Notes under the pieces: model-generated
What the model was told of the DNA's origin: nothing
The model's input: the letters and a program-made list of their open reading frames with translations, nothing else
Database searches by the model: none
Assembly (NCBI RefSeq): GCF_963675165.1
Contig: NC_087383.1
Coordinates: forward strand, 3,254,979 to 3,318,978
Direction of reading: 5' to 3'
DNA from: Halichondria panicea
Lineage: Eukaryota; Porifera; Demospongiae; Suberitida; Halichondriidae
Length of the DNA: 64,000 nucleotides
In this document: piece after piece, positions 25,201 through 36,950 of the stretch
Position numbering within the stretch: position 1 is the stretch's first letter
How the letters are laid out: each line of letters starts with the position of its first letter
Made by a program: the position numbers and the translations under genes

Positions 25201-25515
25201 TATAGCTACCAGTATTAAGATGGAACCTAACATGCCATCAATTGTAATGGTGAAATGTATACGTATAGCTAGATCAAGTGTAAATTTCACCATTGTATCC
25301 ACCACAGGTGTGTGAGTGAGGTTGTAGCCAGGTAGAATAGAGCTGTCAGCATTAATCAGCTCCTCTGCTAACTCGATGGCAGGCACCACTCCTGATGAGT
25401 CAAAACTTCCAGTAGGTCCAGAAGTGAACAGAGCATACCTTAGCTCTTGATTGTGAGCAGCTCCAAGCATAGTTTCAATGAGAAGCACCAAAATATAAGC
25501 ACCTTTGACAGCCAT
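19264..25515 (-). CDS. Metabotropic GABA-B-receptor-like GPCR, copy 5
   Basis: Exons: 25291-25515, 25030-25170, 24635-24805, 24463-24567, 24315-24386, 24057-24257, 23685-23999, 23428-23614, 23107-23260, 22869-22995, 22382-22489, 22179-22322, 19815-20141, 19445-19597, 19264-19386; 850 codons. The architecture equals copy 4: signal peptide, class C ligand domain, seven helices, coiled coil and a CPTCH-bearing tail ending in FEEDISFYF. From about 22030 to 25000 exons and introns are nearly identical to copy 6, about 6.78 kb to the right. Intron 12 (2.0 kb) requires a GC donor and has acquired a pogo/Tigger-like element. The start is supported by a GC-box 13 bp upstream. An in-frame upstream ATG at 25680 exists, but it would bury the signal peptide. 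Confidence 0.88.
21404..21814. mobile_element. Non-autonomous pogo/Tigger-like DNA transposon in intron 12 of copy 5
   Basis: The 411-bp element starts CAGTAGACTCTCG and ends CGAGAGTCTACTG, with further internal repeats (CTATTCCGGC/GACCGGATTA). It is flanked on both sides by TA, the target duplication expected for Tc1/mariner/pogo-type elements. No transposase is encoded. Copies 4 and 6 lack it at the corresponding place. Confidence 0.8.
22541..22817. mobile_element. Inverted-repeat mini-transposon in intron 10 of copy 5
   Basis: Orthologous to 16108-16361 with the same ends (AAGAGTTCATTAGG...). It is slightly longer internally and nearly identical to the insertion in copy 6. Confidence 0.8.
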
Positions 25516-25527
25516 TATTGACAGATG

Positions 25528-25555
25528 GATCAGCCCCACCCCTCTTTTTGGAGAG
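25528..25555 (-). promoter_or_regulatory. Conserved GC/GT-box upstream of copy 5
   Basis: Same 28-bp block with GGGGTGGGGC as upstream of copies 3 and 4, about 13 bp 5' of the copy 5 start codon. Confidence 0.5.
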
Positions 25556-25583
25556 GGAAACAAACTGTGGTCATGACTTATTC

Positions 25584-25633
25584 TAGCCTCGAATCCAGGC
25601 CAATTAAAATTAGTCTGCCTGGTCTCGAGGCTA
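25584..25633. mobile_element. 50-bp miniature element with perfect 9-bp target duplication
   Basis: The left end TAGCCTCGAATCCAGGCC and right end GGTCTCGAGGCTA are flanked by GACTTATTC on both sides. A 9-bp duplication fits Mutator-like elements. It lies between copies 5 and 6, upstream of copy 5. Confidence 0.75.
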
Positions 25634-25748
25634 GACTTATTCTTGCCAAAATTATGATTATTATTATGGGAAATCAGCATGATAACATCTCAGCACAATG
25701 ATAATAATTATGCAATGGCAGTGCTAGAGCAAAAGCAAAAATCTAAAA

Positions 25749-28700
25749 CTAGAAGTAGAAAGAAATATCTTCTTCGAAATCAGTCATGGTTCCATTGTCA
25801 GTTTTGGAACAGTTCTGGCCATTAATTTTTGACAGATAGTCTGAATGACACTTTGGACAGGTCAATGTATTGTCATTCTGCATGGGAACATAACTGCCTC
25901 AAACACTCTCCTTCAATGCACACTTGACTACTAACCTTCAAAAGTGTTTCTAACTTTGCAATTCTCACCTTCATTTGAGTCGTTGCATCTCCACTGACAA
26001 GGTTCTCGCTTGTTCCGTTAGTTTGTACTGAATTGTTTGCCTGATTCAACACAAACTTTCCTTCTGGATCTCGATACAAGCTGATCATCTACAAATTAAT
26101 GCAAATATTGGACAAAAAACTTCAAGCTAGATATTCTCTACATTTCTTCTACTATAATTATCTGACTATTATCAATGTTATTTTAGAGTCCCAATTATAA
26201 TAACAGTACATATGCATGCGTGTAGTCTATATACCAATGTGTACAATCTAGACAGACACGTACCCATATGCAGTCATCCTTGTGAATATGAAAATGATAT
26301 TATACCTTAGGAATGAAGATGAGAGCCAGGAAGAAAGTTGTCGCAATAAGTATACTTCCGCAGTAGATGGCCTCTTCTATGTTGATGAGATGATCAGGAA
26401 TTAGAACGATACTTCCAATAAAGAACAAAGCAATACTTGAAATGTAGATCACTGCAGCAATGTACTTGGAGTCGTTCAGCAGTTTGATCTTGATTTTGCG
26501 TGTTTGAATAGCGAGGACAATCCCGATAATTTGAAGAATTGCTAGATACACAATCGTAAGTGTGAGATAGATTGTCTGAACAGATTCTGTATAGCATTGG
26601 TAAACCATTTCGCTTGTCCTTTCACCAAATTCCTGTGTGGTCAGAGTGAAATATAATTATGCATAATATTGATGTAAGCATCTCGACCTCTCTCACTGTA
26701 TGATTAGTAATATGGTTAGAGAGTGCAACGTGGGATTTTTAGCATGAGTTAACAAGGCAAAGCCGAGTGCTATAATTACCTTGCCATGGCTTGTGCTATT
26801 AATCCCTTATTGCACGAGTAACCGATTCTCTGCAGTTTTAACCGTAGAATTATAGTTTCACTATATACACAGCTCTTCTTGTACTGATAATTTCACTGAA
26901 GCCCGACATTTTCTATTCCTTCTTGCTAAGGTTTTATATTGAATGTATTTGCTTGCCTATAGCAACCTTAATTGAGATTATAGCCAAGCGAAGATATTTC
27001 AGACGAGAACTAGCTATATGGAAGTCTAAACATATGCTAGATATATAGAAATTTATCTATGCGGGTGACTCGGGTTATAGTAGTCGGTCAGTCTGTCTGT
27101 CTGTCATTCTGTGTGTTTGTATTCTGAGTCTGCCTACCTGGATACAATAGCACTGTGTACCATGGATAGCCTCAACACAAACAAGATAATATTTTTTAAT
27201 TTGGCAAATTTTGATGTTAAAGCTTCATTGTCGAATAAAAGTGAGCTTTTTTAAAAGCTAAGAAGCTTGAACACGGCTTTGACTCGAGGCTGTACACTAA
27301 ACCCTAAATTAACGTTTGCACTTTACTTGCTATCTATAGCTATAGACACTTGCTGCACTATAATTATAGCACAGTATTGTATAACAAGAGAGCTCACAAG
27401 AGTGTCTTGTCTTTTCTTGAGTAAAATCAGTATAAGATCAAAGCCTCCAAGTATAAACAAGTTCATTTCATATAATAAACTCATTTCCGTATATAAATTA
27501 ATGTCAGTGTAAAAAGAGTACAAAAACATGGAAATTAGACGAAATACTATAGAGTAAGGCATCTATATTCAGACACAATGTATGTTCAGACACTCATTCT
27601 GAGGAAACAAGCAGTGATAAAAAATTTTCTTTTGCACCATATGATCAAGCATGTGTTACTATGAATGTATGCAAAAAAGAATTGATAAATATCAACTAAG
27701 TCTTCAAGAGCTGAAAATGTGCTAGTGTCTGATAAACGGTAAGAACAGACAAAAAAATCGATCATCAGACACAACCTACCTTTTCTTCTGTAGGGGGATA
27801 TGCTGAGAGTTACATCAATAAAACCCCCAAAGTTGGAGTTGCAAAACGCTTGTATGAGGTCAAAGGTCAAATGTCATTGGCATGTGTACGCACATGCCCA
27901 CTAAAACATTTGACCTTTGACCCCAAGTTGCGTGGGGTGCCAGTATAACATTTGACCTTTGACCTCATTTTCTGTCTGATCATTGATACGCGAGTGACTC
28001 AGCAGAAATAATTGCTGCATGGACATACAAGCGTTTTGCAACTCCAACTTTAGGGGTTTTATTGTTTAGTTATTGTCCTTACATAATTACTATGTGACTC
28101 TCAGCATATTCCCCTACAGAAGAATTAAACGGTAGGTTGTGTCTGATGATCGATTTTTTTGTCTGTTCTTACCGTTTATCAGACACTAGCACATTTTCAG
28201 CTCTTGAAGACTTAGTAGTTAATATTTATCAATTCTTTTTTGCATACATTCATAGTAACACATGCTTGATCAGATGGTGCAAAAGAAAATTTTTTATCAC
28301 TGCTTGTTTCCTTAGAATGAGTGTCTGAACATGCATTGTGTCTGAATATAGATGCCTTACTCTAGTGGCTTTATAAGATAAATGTCTGGTATGCATAGCA
28401 GTGGGAAATGCAGTAGGAGGGTGCATACTGAGATCGCGTGACAGCGCGCATTAATAATTTTTAGGTGCTTAAGCACCCTGAGCCCATAGCTGGATACGCC
28501 ACTGCATAGATAAATTTCTAACATATGTTTTAGTCAGCAAAGGGGACAATTAAGTAAAGTGCAGCACATTATCTGTATTTTTGTGTATAACCGTATTAGA
28601 AGGAAAAAACCGTATACTTGGAGGTAAGATTTTTGTCCACGAATGAGTTTGCAAAAATCTATAATCCTATAGCCTCACCCACTGCTATATAAAACTGCCT

Positions 28701-31700
28701 TTGTTACAGAATTATATCACTCTTTGTCTCCAATAGCAGGGTAAGTATTTTTAGAAATTAGCTATTGCAGTGGGGCGCCACTATCGCACGATGTATAAAG
28801 GACTAGACAGGTTCAGCCGCGGCCGTTATTTGAAAACAAGCCCCATACAATGACGATGTGCAATCTAGCCCGGATATGATACGGGATTAATTGTACTGCT
28901 CACTGTACAATTATAGCATATGCAGTATATCATACGATGTCTATTATTACAACTTGCATTTCTTGAAAAGGTGTCTGTAGTGACATTTAGTGCATCTGGT
29001 ATTGGTTGAAGCTGTGGCACTGTGACTTGCAGAACTGCTAGCACAACACCAATTCCAGATATGCCCATTACTATTAGCACCAGCTTCCAGTCGTTTAGTG
29101 TCTGCATTATATAATTATGTAAATGAGCGTTGCATGAGCGTTGCATGGTAATGCAAATACCTTTTTTCCAAGTGATGGGTTATGAAAAATGTAATAGACT
29201 CTCCCCATTTTGACCAGAATTGCTGAAAAAGCCAAGCTGATTCCGATTGTATTTATAGTAGAGGTAATCTGCGTAAAAATTATTTAATCAGTAAGAGGTC
29301 ATCAAGATTAATTACAACCAAGAGTTCATTAGGAAGAGTACACAACTCCACTTAAAACAGTAGTAGGCGTTTCTTCCAACCTACGTCACAACCTGCTGTT
29401 GTTATAAACTGTGACTTCAATTTACAATGAATAACATAGTGATGGTTGTGATAATTATAGTAGGAAAGGCAATGAGTTACATAGCATAGTTACTTATTGC
29501 CTTTTCTGCTAGACTAAGTTGTGGTTACGTAGGTCAGACGGAACGCCTTTTGTGCTACAGTCTATTGGAGTTGCGTACTCTTCCTAATGAACTCTTGTTA
29601 CAACACATGTACAATATAAGTAATTATGTGTACTTGAAAATACTTACGAAACATCTCACTAAGGTCACAGTGTAGTCGGTGCTTGGCAACACTCTCAGAT
29701 AGATGGAGATGTAATTACAGTAAGCTCCAACAATGATAAAGTAGTTTATGTTGGGACTGGTCAATTTCACAACTCTGTAATTGTGAGATGAACGTGTGTA
29801 TGTGAAAACAATGCTTATTATAGATGTTTACAATAATGCAAACATAATTAAGCCTCTGTGTCAAAATAGACATGATGGCTATCACCTCTTTTTCCTTTGC
29901 GTGAAATTGAAGAGTAGACAGACCGTACAAAAGACGAGGCCAATAGCTGCCAATATGTAATAGGGAATCACGAGAGCTAAATTGTACGTGATAAACTGAG
30001 GCACTGGTCTACCATCTGGTGGGACTCCTCCTTCGGAACCTGCATATACGCATGAGCAATAAAATGCTCGATATGAAATGTATAGTACAGCTTAATAATT
30101 ATCGATTCCTTATTGCAAATACGATTCCCAACATTTGGGAATCTGTATAAAGTCCATGCAAGTATATACTATACACAACATATATAGGCATGGCTGATGG
30201 TCTTACTTGGAAATACAGTGATATTACTCTCTCCACTCTTGTAAAAAAATTCCGCATGGGAATCATTGATATTTTGGGTGAAGCTGAAATATACACGAGA
30301 TATTACTGCTGACTCTTTGATTATTAAACGGTACTGGAAAATGTCCACAATATTAACAACTCGAGATCCATCATTGTCAAACTGTACTGGCCCCTTTAAA
30401 AGGTGAGAGGGGTATATGTTTATAATTTAAAGGACGACACAGTTGCTATATTTTTTGTCTTACAGAGACTCCTACAAAGTTTGTTTTCTCCAGGTTCCAC
30501 CTGATGATGCATCCCATGAGCTGATTGGAGTAGGTGAAGTTCTCCAGTGACACCACCTCCCACTCTACACCAGTCTCCTCAACAGTCCCTCCACACTGAG
30601 TCATGTTCAATATCTCCTCTCTTGTCAGACCAAGAACCATCTCATTGGTCTTGTTCAACGCGATAGCAAATGTCCAGAGTGCATCGTAAGCCACGGTTGC
30701 GAAAAAGGTGTACGTATAGTTATCTTGAGTATTGTTTGCAAGCCTTCTTTTATATAGAGAATCAAATTCCCTCGGTGTCTGTATTTGGACTAATTAATAC
30801 CTCAGATTGAAATATCATGCATGCATGCAGCTTACCAAGCCAGTATCAGTTGTAGAATTCAGTTTACTCAGATTTGGCAGCAACTGAAGTGCGATGGATC
30901 TGTGCAGGGCCTCTGCTAGTTGGTCATCAGTACAGTTTGTTGGCTCTGGGTTCACCTCCTCTGTCCACCACCTGTCCTGGTACCAGCCGTAGGTCAACCA
31001 CACATATTTGGGATAAGTGTACCCCCTCAAGTATGCCTGCATGATGTACATAATTGTATTACATGCAAGGATTGATTCCATCATGCAATTACCTCACAAA
31101 TGATTTGTTTGCCAGTAGTTGAGTAGGTATTTACGAAGAAAACTCTATAATCCTCGTCTTCAAACTAAATTACAACAATTAATGTGAACACATAATTATG
31201 ACTGTGCATGTCATGTCAACAGTGTCCGTCTATTACTTACAAAAAAATTTGCACCCAGTCCAGTCATAGGGAATGGAGATGAGATCATTCTGTTGGCCAC
31301 CTCAATTCCTGCTTCTTCTAAAGGATCCTGCACTTGTGCCAATGTCTGCAAACAAAAAGGGCAAAAATGTTATTTACAGCTTCATGCAAGGCATATAGTG
31401 TAACGCATTTACCTCAGTAAACAAGTTCTCATCTTGAGTGATGAAGGCAATGCGTTTCCAGCCATACTCTTGAATGAGGCTGACTATGGCTGGAGTGAAG
31501 ATTGTGTCAGAGGGGTAGGTACGGAAGAAGTTGGGGAAACTATCTCTGTTACTCAACTTGGACAATAATGAAGCATACGAAATCTGTATCAAATATAGAG
31601 TATAATTATACGTATATATTGCCTGATCAGTTTCAAGAAGCAATAATCCTGTGTCATAATAAACAAAAACATTGATCAAAGCTGGTAAACATCTAAAATC

Positions 31701-32255
31701 GAGACAATTTGACTAGTATAGATCTCTGTAATATCATACTGCTATACAATACCTATTGCATGACAGTAATCACGCCAGAAAAATATACCTGTGAGATACT
31801 GTTGTGGTGAATGATCTCTGCCACAGGAGTAGAGGCCACTGAGCAGCCACAGCCCAGGAGACCAAGCACAGTCGGGTGGGGTGGAGAAATGGCATCAAAG
31901 TATTCATTCAGTGACACAGTTCTATCACACTGCAATAGTTTTTTTGAGATGCATTTTAGTATAGCTCCCAGTATTAAGATGGAACCTAACATGCCATAAA
32001 TTGCAATGGTGAAATGTAAATATAGCTAGATTAAATCTATAGTGTAAATCTCACCATTGTGTCCACCACAGGTGTGTGAGTGAGGTTGTAGCCAGGTAGA
32101 ATAGAGCTGTCAGCATTAATCAGCTCCTCTGCTAACTCAATGGCAGGCACCACTCCTGATGAGTCAACAGAAGTGAACAGAGAATACCTCAAGTTTTGAC
32201 TGTGAGCAGTTCCAAGCAGGAGAACCAGCGTAATATAGTTAAACAAAATAGCCAT
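25749..32255 (-). CDS. Metabotropic GABA-B-receptor-like GPCR, copy 6
   Basis: Exons: 32055-32255, 31789-31929, 31413-31583, 31241-31345, 31093-31164, 30836-31036, 30464-30778, 30207-30393, 29886-30039, 29648-29774, 29161-29268, 28958-29101, 26306-26632, 25936-26088, 25749-25877; about 844 codons. Most of the gene, introns included, is almost identical to copy 5. Exon 1 differs: the signal peptide (MAILFNYITLVLLLGTAHS) resembles copy 2, and about six residues (GPTGGF-like) are missing after LFTS. Exon 13 resembles copy 3 rather than 4 and 5. This gene is therefore a mosaic. Intron 12 requires a GC donor and contains a foldback transposon. An ATG nine codons upstream (32282) is possible, but 32255 matches copy 2 and gives a clean signal peptide. 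Confidence 0.88.
26713..26825. repeat. Palindromic mini-element in intron 12 of copy 6
   Basis: Almost base-for-base the element at 12526-12633, in the corresponding intron position (GTGCAACGTGGGATTTTTAG ... CCCTTATTGCAC). Confidence 0.65.
27549..28363. mobile_element. Foldback transposon with about 300-bp inverted arms in intron 12 of copy 6
   Basis: The ends GAGTAAGGCATCTATATTCA and TGAATATAGATGCCTTACTC start two long arms (about 27550-27850 and 28040-28363) that are near-perfect complements. The spacer holds direct repeats of TGACCTTTGACC. In copies 4 and 5 the flanks are joined (GAAATACTAGTG near 13340; AAATGCTAGTGG near 21055), showing the empty site. TA repeats at both edges suggest a TA target. 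The open frames in the two arms are mirror images of each other and not independent genes. Confidence 0.8.
29320..29596. mobile_element. Inverted-repeat mini-transposon in intron 10 of copy 6
   Basis: Nearly identical to 22541-22817, with the same ends and position in the gene; it was duplicated together with the gene. Confidence 0.8.
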
Positions 32256-32753
32256 GTTTATAAGTCTCTCTACCTGCTGCACTGCACAACAATAGCATTT
32301 TCATGGGCGTATGCTCAAGGCAATGTGGGGGCAGGGCTGCAATGTAAGCCACAAGAACTCATAACTGATTATCTATTAGTCTCAGATATCAGCCGTCCAT
32401 ATCAGTAGTTGGGGCAACCCTGTCCTTGTATCATGTGTATAGATCGACCTTACACCTCAGTGCCTCAAATTATCGGTATTGAGCCTCTACTGTAGATGTG
32501 TGGTAATTTGAATTCGCGAAATGAATCCACGAAAATTTATATTTTGTTCCTTGAAAATAAAGCACTATACAATATATTTTGTCCCTTCTGTTCTATTAAT
32601 GGTCTGAGAACGAGACTATACAGCCAAAGTATAAACAACATTTAGTATTGGACAATGAAAGACAAATTAATGTCCTAGTGCTACTCCTCCATGCAACGAC
32701 ACACACAATAACTAGAAGCAAAAATGAAATGTTGTGTACCCAGGGTGTTTACA
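32256..32753. promoter_or_regulatory. Intergenic region between copies 6 and 7
   Basis: No gene is visible. A G-rich GTGGGGGCAGGGCTG box about 70 bp upstream of copy 6 takes the place of the GC-box of copies 3-5. Around 32500-32600 lies an AT-rich stretch with GAATTCGCGAAATGAATCCA, resembling the TTCGCGAATGAG repeat near 38820. Confidence 0.4.
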
Positions 32754-35700
32754 TCATGGTTGGAAATTTTCACCAGATCTATTAGACGTCACGGTAGAAC
32801 TGTTCACCTCTTTTTGACTGACACATGAATTACTCTGTAAAAACAAACAAGCATGACTTGGCTGAGATATGTACGTATAGTGCACATAATTATAACCAAC
32901 CTCATAGCTTCGCACTACTTTCTCCAACTCTTGTATCCTTAGCTCCATTTGAGTTTGTTTACTTTCCACCGTTCTTCTCTCTACGTCAGACAGTCCACTC
33001 ATCTTATTTCCTGTTACTGAGTTCCTCCTCTCACCCATAATAAACTTCCCTGTCGAGTCTCGGTACAAACTGACCATCTGCAATGATCGAGAAAATATTG
33101 AACGGGCAAGCGCAGTAATTCAATTGGATTTACCGTGGGAATAAATGCAAGTGCTAAGAAGACGGTTGTTGCAGCCAGTAGACTACCAGAGAAGAGTGTT
33201 TCAACAGTGTTTAAGAGAGAACCATCGATTGCTATGGCTATAGCGTTGATCACAAGGGAAATTGCAGAAGCGTAAATCATTCCCGCAATGTACTTCGAGT
33301 CATGCAATTGCTTGATTTTCACTTTTCTGGTCTGAAAAGCCAGAATAAGCCCGACAATTTGGAGCAGAGCTGTATATACAACTATTAGCACAATCCAGAT
33401 TGTTGCGAATGTGTTTTGACCAAAACTGAAACAAACATAAACCTGCTGTTCAATCATAACCCCTAATTCCTGTGTGTGTGTGTGTGTGTGTGTGCCAGGG
33501 GCATTAAAATGAGGTATTTACTACTCACAATCACACCCACTTTAACTTACATTAAAAATTTGCTGAGTTGACTCAGATGAATTTGACACGTGTGGTATTG
33601 GTTGAAGCTGTGGCACTGCGACTTGCAATACAGCTAAGATGACACCAACGCTTGAAATACTGATGGCTATCAAGAAAAGCTTCCAATCTTTTAGTGTCTA
33701 TAACGTCAACATTATAATGCTTACACATTACATTTATTTCTCGGTACCTTTTTTGTCAATGATGGGTTGTGGAAAATATAGTAAACTCTTCCCATTTTGA
33801 CAAGAATTGCTGCGTATGCCAAGTTGTATCCTGTTATGCTTGCAAGGTAATCAATCTGTACAGAATGGAAGGTGTTTTATATCGGATTGAGCCAAGATCA
33901 GTAGAATGAACACGTCACTTACAAAACATCTCACAACGTTCAGAGTGAAGTCTTTACTGGGTAAAATTCTGAAGTATATAGAGGAGTACATCATGTAGGC
34001 GCCAACAATGATGATGTAGTTTATGTTCGGACTTGTTATTTTGACAATCCTGAGTAATAAAACAATTATAGTATATAAAGGCTTGCATTTTATCACAATT
34101 CGGCTATGTTCGTACACAATACAAGAGTTACTCACTTCTTTTTTCTCTGCGTAAAATTGAAGATCAGGCACACAGTACAGAAGACAAGGCCGACAGCTGC
34201 CAATATGTAGTAGGGAATCACCAGAGCTAAATGGTAAGTGAGAATCTGAGGAATTGGTATCCCATCAGGTGGTATACCCTCTGCATGTAAACAAAAAATA
34301 ACCAAAGCTCAAAGATATGCAATAGCTCTTGTTAGTTTTGTACAACTCACGGGGAAAAACTGAGTTATTGTTTTCTCCATTAATGTATATGAATTCTGCA
34401 CTGGACTTATTGATGCTGTGAGAAGATGCAAATAACACACGTGTCAAACTAGAGTTGTTGGCTGATAATCGGTACTGAAAGAACATCACGTCATCAAAAA
34501 CTCTTGATCCAGTGTCGTCAAATGTGACTTGACCCTGAAGAAAAGTAACGTAATTGAAATACATGCATATATATGGCATCAATAATGTTGGTAACTTACA
34601 GACACCCCCACAAAGTCTGTTCTCTCCAGGTTCCACCTGATGATGCAGCCCATGAGCTGATTGGAGTAGGTGAAGTTCTCCAGTGACACCACTTCCCACT
34701 TTACACCAGTCTCCTCATCAGTCCCTCCACACTGAGTCATGTTCAAAATCTCCTCCCTTATCAGACCGCCAATCATCTCATTGGTCCTGTTCAGCGCCAG
34801 AGCAAATGTCCAGAGTGCATCGTAAGCCACGGTTGCGAAAAAGGTGTACGTATAGTTATCTTGAGTATTAATTGCAAGCCTTCTTTTATATAGAGAATCA
34901 AATTCTGTAGGTTTCTGTAATAGTAAGATTTATGTATAATTATATATATGCTATTAAAATAATGTTGAGAGAGTTTTTGCTTATACCAATTGAGATTCTG
35001 TAATGGTTTTAGAGTCATTCAACTCTGGTCGCAACTGAAGTGCAATGGATCTGTGCAGGGCCTCTGCTAGTTGGTCATCAGTGCAGTTTGTTGGCTCTGG
35101 GTTCACCTCCTCTGTCCACCACCTGTCCTGGTACCAGCCGTAGGTCAACCACGCATAATTGGGATAGATGAAACCTCTTATGTATGCCTATAAAATTATA
35201 ATATTAAAAAAACGTTTGAATCATGGAAGTTATAACTGAACTATATAATTACCTCGCACATAATCTTTCGACCAAGGTTTGAGAAAGCATTGATAAAGAA
35301 AACTCGATGGCCATCCTTTTCAAACTAAAACAAAAATTAAAGTGATCATGACTTCAATTTAATTTGTCTAAACTCACAATCAAATCAGCATCTGAGGTGC
35401 TGAATCCATTGTTATAAACGGTTGAAGAAACTATCTTGTTAACAATTCCAATACCAAGGGAGTTCAGAGGACCTCTTAGATTAACCAGAACCTATTATAG
35501 AATTGAGAACAGCTATACACCATCAAGAAACCATTCTTCTTTATTCATCACAGATGGTTAATTAAATTGGCACAATTGCAAAGGAGTGTCGTATTACTAG
35601 AATGTTTTGCGAGTATTCGAACTTGATCAATTCGCAACAATAAAATCCGCAAAACCTACTTGTACGTACACACTATCCTTGCCAGGACGCAATAGTTAAA

Positions 35701-36950
35701 TCGCAAAGAGTCAAATTTTCTGCTGATTTGGCTCATTCGCAAAGGTTTTTCACCAGCAAATAGTAATACGGTACGTCATGCACATCTTAATTGGCTAATT
35801 GGATGTAATGCATTCAACAAAATGAGACCCACCTCAGTAAACAAGCTCTCATCTTGAGTGATGAAGGCAATGCGTCTCCAGCCGTACTCTTGAATGAGGC
35901 TGACTACGGCTGGAGCAAAGTCAGCATCAGAGGGGTAGGTATGGAAGAAGTTGAGGAAACGACTTCTGTCACTCAACTCAATCGAAGACGACGCGTACGA
36001 TACCTGATATGTTGGATTTCAATGACTGTCACAATAAATTAGTGAAACATCTAGACCTCATGCATGCACCTCTATATATACAGTTAGCTATATAACTGAA
36101 CAATTCACAGCTAATTGCATTGGGTGCCTATATAATTATTACCGTATATAGCTTGTAATAATAAACAGCGAAACCTCTTATAATGGACTCTCTAAATAGT
36201 GAATCCCTCTGTTATAGCGAACCGTGGCAGCATGCCTTGTACCAACTGTACTGCTTTTACTATCAACTTGTGTAATTGCAACCCCCGAATAGCGGACACC
36301 TCTAAACTCCGGACAATAGATGAGTCGCCTGTACGAAAGATACATTTATAGCAGAATTAACCTCCTATAACGGACGAAGGGTGTGGTTTTAAATCTACAA
36401 GAATGGTTTCCCAGAGCCTGCCACATATGTTTGACACAGAGAGCAAACCTGTGAGATACTGTTGTGGTGAATGATCTCTGCCACAGGAGTGGAGGCCACT
36501 GAGCAGCCACAGCCCAGGAGACCAAGCACAGTCGGGTGGGGTGGAGAAATGGCATCAAAGTATTCATTCAGCGACACAGTTCTATCACACTGCAATAGTT
36601 TTTGCGAGATGCATTCAGTTTAGTGGCTATAGTTTACCAGTATAAGATGGAACCTCAACGTGAATTGAAATGGTGAAATGTACGTAGCTATTTAGTGTAA
36701 ATCTCACCATTGTGTCCACCACAGGTGTGTGAGTGAGGTTGTAGCCAGGTAAAATAGAGATGTCAGCATTAATCAGCTCCTCTGCTAACTCAATGGCAGG
36801 CACCACTCCTGATGTATGGAAGCCTCCAACAGGACCAGAGGTGAACAGAGCATACCTGATCAGCTCTTGACAGAGTGATAGCTTAAGATTATTGATCACC
36901 ACTGCCAATAGTAGAAACAGTACTGCACTAGAAAAGTTGAAGACTGCCAT
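32754..36950 (-). CDS. Metabotropic GABA-B-receptor-like GPCR, copy 7 (divergent)
   Basis: Exons: 36708-36950, 36449-36589, 35833-36003, 35378-35491, 35253-35324, 34987-35187, 34600-34914, 34351-34534, 34136-34280, 33923-34049, 33748-33855, 33551-33697, 33134-33469, 32901-33077, 32754-32834; about 853 codons. The domain order is that of the family. Exons 1, 2, 3, 6 and 7 are close in DNA to the other copies. Exons 4, 8, 13 and the tail differ strongly; exon 4 (VLVNLRGPLNSLGIGIVNKI...) shares little with copies 3-6. Exon 14 has a longer coiled coil (about 20 charged heptad residues after the MVSLYRDSTG block). The last exon lacks the CxxCH motif. The intron 12 donor is a normal gtaagt. A TG microsatellite abuts exon 13. 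Confidence 0.88.
33470..33495. repeat. (TG)n microsatellite
   Basis: About 12 TG units lie immediately beside the 5' edge of exon 13 of copy 7, on the transcript within the intron 12 acceptor region (an AC-rich tract before AG). Confidence 0.85.
35590..35771. mobile_element. CCGTAT-end mini-transposon in intron 3 of copy 7
   Basis: It has CGTATTACTAGAATGTTTTG at one end and ATAGTAATACGG at the other, with internal AATTCGCAACAATAAAATCC. The sequence is shared with the element at 47323-47533. The left end is slightly mutated. Confidence 0.7.
36173..36390. repeat. Decayed pogo-like repeat in intron 2 of copy 7
   Basis: AGCGAAACCTCTTATAATGG, GTTATAGCGAACC and CCTCCTATAACGGACGAAGG resemble end sequences of pogo/Tigger-type elements (CTTATAACGGAC-type). 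No clear paired ends or target duplication could be defined. Confidence 0.4.

Noticed and set aside
27586-28328. Two similar 63-94-codon frames on opposite strands as separate genes
   Set aside because: They are the two arms of one inverted-repeat element.
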